Source: Clostridiales bacterium
Lineage (GTDB): Bacteria > Bacillota > Clostridia > Oscillospirales > CAG-272
Direction of reading: 5' to 3'
Length of the DNA stretch: 64,000 bases
NCBI GenBank assembly: GCA_003523225.1
Contig: DPGK01000004.1
Span: 1-64,000, forward strand
The position numbers and the translations under genes are program-made. The notes below the pieces were generated by a model. That model was given only the letters and a program-made list of their open reading frames with translations. It had not been told where the DNA came from and did not search any database. Shown here piece by piece: positions 62,235 through 64,000 of this stretch (within the stretch, counting starts at the first letter, position 1; each line of letters opens with the position of its first letter).

Positions 62235-64000
62235 ATGAAAAAGATGAGTTTGCTCCTTATCATCGCCCTTTTGGCGGCGTGTTTTGCCGCAGGCTGTACC
62301 CCTGAAAATGTTCCTGAGATCACAACGGCTCCTGATGTTACGGATTCCGTGGAGACAAAGCCCGGACTTACCGTTATTGACAGTGAACGCAAAACAAAGT
62401 TTGTGCTTATCCGCCCCGACATGAAAAGCAGTGAAAGCCCGGAGGTCGTTGCCGCGAAAAAGATCAGAAACGCTTTTGTGGCGGCGGGAATTGAGATTAC
62501 CTTTACAACTGATTTTGATACTGAATCGGAATTTGAAATAATCGTCGGCGATACCGAACGCAACATTGAGGGCTTTACGTCGCCGGATTGGCAGACGCTG
62601 TGCAGCGGTGGATATCTCATTGCGGCGGTCGGAAGCAAGATAGTCATTTCCGGCGGCACCGAAGGACTTGAAGCGGCGGCGGATCGTTTTATCGGGATGA
62701 TACCCGACAGCGGCGCTTTTGAGCTGCCTGCCGATTTCAGGATCACGGGAAATCCCGGCGCACCCCTCAGCAGCCTAACCTGCGGCGGCGTATCTCTTGA
62801 CAGGTTTTATATTGAGTACCCCGAGGGCGACTCGGTCTGCTCGGTTGCGGCGTACACACTGCGGAGCAAAGTATTTGAGACTGCGGGAGTTTTGATGGAG
62901 GAATCGAAATCGGAGGACGGGCAGTACAGGATACTGCTTTCTCTGCTTCCGGATCTATCTGACGGAGACGCCGGCAGCTTTACAGTCACCGTTGACGGTA
63001 CGACCGTAAATATCTGCGGAACATCACGCGGCGGTCTTTCGCGCGGAATTAACGAAGCGCTTGATTATTTTGCCGAAAACGGAGAAAACGGAGTGTATGA
63101 TATGAAAAACGGAGAAGTATTTTCGCATAAATACGGCAAGGTCGTATGCTATGAGGACTTTGGCGCAAAGGGCGACGGAGTCACCGACGACGGCGCGGCA
63201 ATAGCGGCGGCGCATGAATACGCCAATAAGAACGGTCTGCCGGTATTTGCGCGCGAGGATGCGACCTATTACATAGGCGGGGCGGCGCGCGACATCCGTA
63301 TTATGACCGATACGGACTGGAGCAGCGCCCTGTTTATAATCGACGACAGAAATGTGGAAAACTGTGCTAAGGAGGTTTTTCTTGTTGCACCATCCGAGGG
63401 ACTTATTACGCTTTCCGGCGTTGAAAAGCTCTCTGCGGGTCAGAAAAACATCGGTATAAAGCTGCCCTCCGACTGCATAGTCACTGCGGTCAACAGCGAG
63501 AAAAAGCAGTACATACGCTACGGCAACAACCAGAACAGCGGAGCGCCTCAGCAGGATAATTTCCTCGTTGACAAGGACGGCAATGTTTCGGACGACACAC
63601 CGATACTTTGGAATTTTGAAAAGCTGACCTCGCTTGTTGCACGTCCGGTGGACGAAAAGACACTTACCCTTCGCGGCGGGATTTTCACCACAATTGCAAA
63701 TGCCGACCCCGGCACGGCTTATTACTATCGCGGAATACGCATCTACCGCTCGAATGTCGTCGTGGACGGTCTGAAGCATCTGATCGATGACGAGGGCGGA
63801 GTCGGCGCTCCGTATTTCGGATTCCTGATATTCAACGGTTCGGTAAATTCCGAGGTGAGAGATTGCGTTCTTACCGGACACAAGACGTATAAAAAGATCG
63901 GAAGCGCGGGTACTACCGTCAGTATGGGTACCTACGATATAACGGCTACATCGTGTCTCGGTCTCAAGGTGATAAATTGCTCGCAGACCAACGATATACT
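62235..64000 (+). CDS. Lipoprotein with pectate-lyase-like beta-helix, cut by the right edge
   Basis: The frame is open from ATG 62235 (AGAGG seven bases upstream) to the end of the window, over 588 codons, and no stop is reached. A lipoprotein signal (FAAGC-TPE) leads into an N-terminal alpha/beta domain with repeated VAAKKIRNAFVAAG and GGTEGLEAAADRFI elements, like the accessory domain before GH20/GH67 enzymes. From about residue 315 a Pectate_lyase_3-type right-handed beta helix begins: YEDFGAKGDGVTDDGAAIAAAHEYA. It continues with stacked strands such as VVVDGLKHL and GFLIFNGS. It probably cleaves a plant or mucosal polysaccharide outside the cell. Confidence 0.8.
   Translation, partial: MKKMSLLLIIALLAACFAAGCTPENVPEITTAPDVTDSVETKPGLTVIDSERKTKFVLIRPDMKSSESPEVVAAKKIRNAFVAAGIEITFTTDFDTESEFEIIVGDTERNIEGFTSPDWQTLCSGGYLIAAVGSKIVISGGTEGLEAAADRFIGMIPDSGAFELPADFRITGNPGAPLSSLTCGGVSLDRFYIEYPEGDSVCSVAAYTLRSKVFETAGVLMEESKSEDGQYRILLSLLPDLSDGDAGSFTVTVDGTTVNICGTSRGGLSRGINEALDYFAENGENGVYDMKNGEVFSHKYGKVVCYEDFGAKGDGVTDDGAAIAAAHEYANKNGLPVFAREDATYYIGGAARDIRIMTDTDWSSALFIIDDRNVENCAKEVFLVAPSEGLITLSGVEKLSAGQKNIGIKLPSDCIVTAVNSEKKQYIRYGNNQNSGAPQQDNFLVDKDGNVSDDTPILWNFEKLTSLVARPVDEKTLTLRGGIFTTIANADPGTAYYYRGIRIYRSNVVVDGLKHLIDDEGGVGAPYFGFLIFNGSVNSEVRDCVLTGHKTYKKIGSAGTTVSMGTYDITATSCLGLKVINCSQTNDI

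Noticed and set aside
63024-63881. 285-codon minus-strand frame at the right edge
   Set aside because: The plus strand is continuously open from 62235 with signal peptide and beta-helix motifs; the minus frame is its shadow.

Overview
The window looks like a chromosomal segment of an anaerobic Bacillota, class Clostridia, probably an uncultured gut or rumen relative of the Oscillospiraceae/Christensenellales. This is inferred from the Firmicutes-type S10-spc-alpha ribosomal cluster (rpmD-rplO-secY-adk-map-infA-rpmJ-rpsM-rpsK-rpsD-rpoA-rplQ), zinc-ribbon forms of S14, S4, L24 and L36, AGGAGG ribosome binding sites, 17-bp-spaced sigma-A promoters, a ferredoxin-thioredoxin-reductase-like protein beside thioredoxin, and many lipoproteins. 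I see no rRNA, tRNA, CRISPR array, transposase or prophage gene.

Layout. 0.2-10.3 kb: a minus-strand surface protein with an SPSTG sorting-like tail, then plus-strand thioredoxin, an FTR-like protein, nucleoside hydrolase, a GH20-type hexosaminidase, a giant PHP/lamin-tail-domain protein and mannose-6-phosphate isomerase. 10.4-11.6 kb: rplJ-rplL on the minus strand behind an L10 leader with an attenuator. 11.8-13.4 kb: a membrane protein and a WYL-like regulator. 13.5-29.8 kb: the ribosomal super-operon, preceded by a roughly 380-nt leader that can form mutually exclusive hairpins. 30-35.9 kb: two overlapping MarR regulators with a citrate synthase, hisS, a CPBP protease, and one gene fusing tRNA adenosine deaminase TadA to a 3-methyladenine/hypoxanthine DNA glycosylase. 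35.9-43.1 kb: a DUF5722-like exported protein, nicotinate phosphoribosyltransferase, a YfcE-type phosphodiesterase and a GH36 alpha-galactosidase. 43.2-48.5 kb: a sulfur-amino-acid island (metA, metY, a LysR regulator, an Rrf2 regulator, a DUF2318 lipoprotein and a truncated HMA peptide gene). 49-50 kb: mnmA. 50.5-58.3 kb: lineage-specific lipoproteins, an orphan ABC-type permease and a broken paralogue of it. 58.4-64 kb: a sodium:alanine symporter, CIRCE-controlled groES-groEL, and a pectate-lyase-like lipoprotein that runs off the right edge.

The most interesting parts are these. (1) A short gene between the LysR regulator and metY has its own consensus promoter and strong ribosome binding site. 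It encodes a 42-residue peptide in which seven of residues 9-19 are Met or Cys, and it is followed by sequences able to form competing hairpins. This looks like a leader-peptide attenuator for methionine/cysteine synthesis. (2) The TadA-glycosylase fusion joins an enzyme that makes inosine to one whose family excises hypoxanthine. (3) The S10 leader appears to carry a terminator/antiterminator switch. (4) Ribosomal protein S3 has a repetitive Arg/Gly/Asp/Asn tail. All functional statements are inferred from sequence reading and remembered family signatures; no database search was run.
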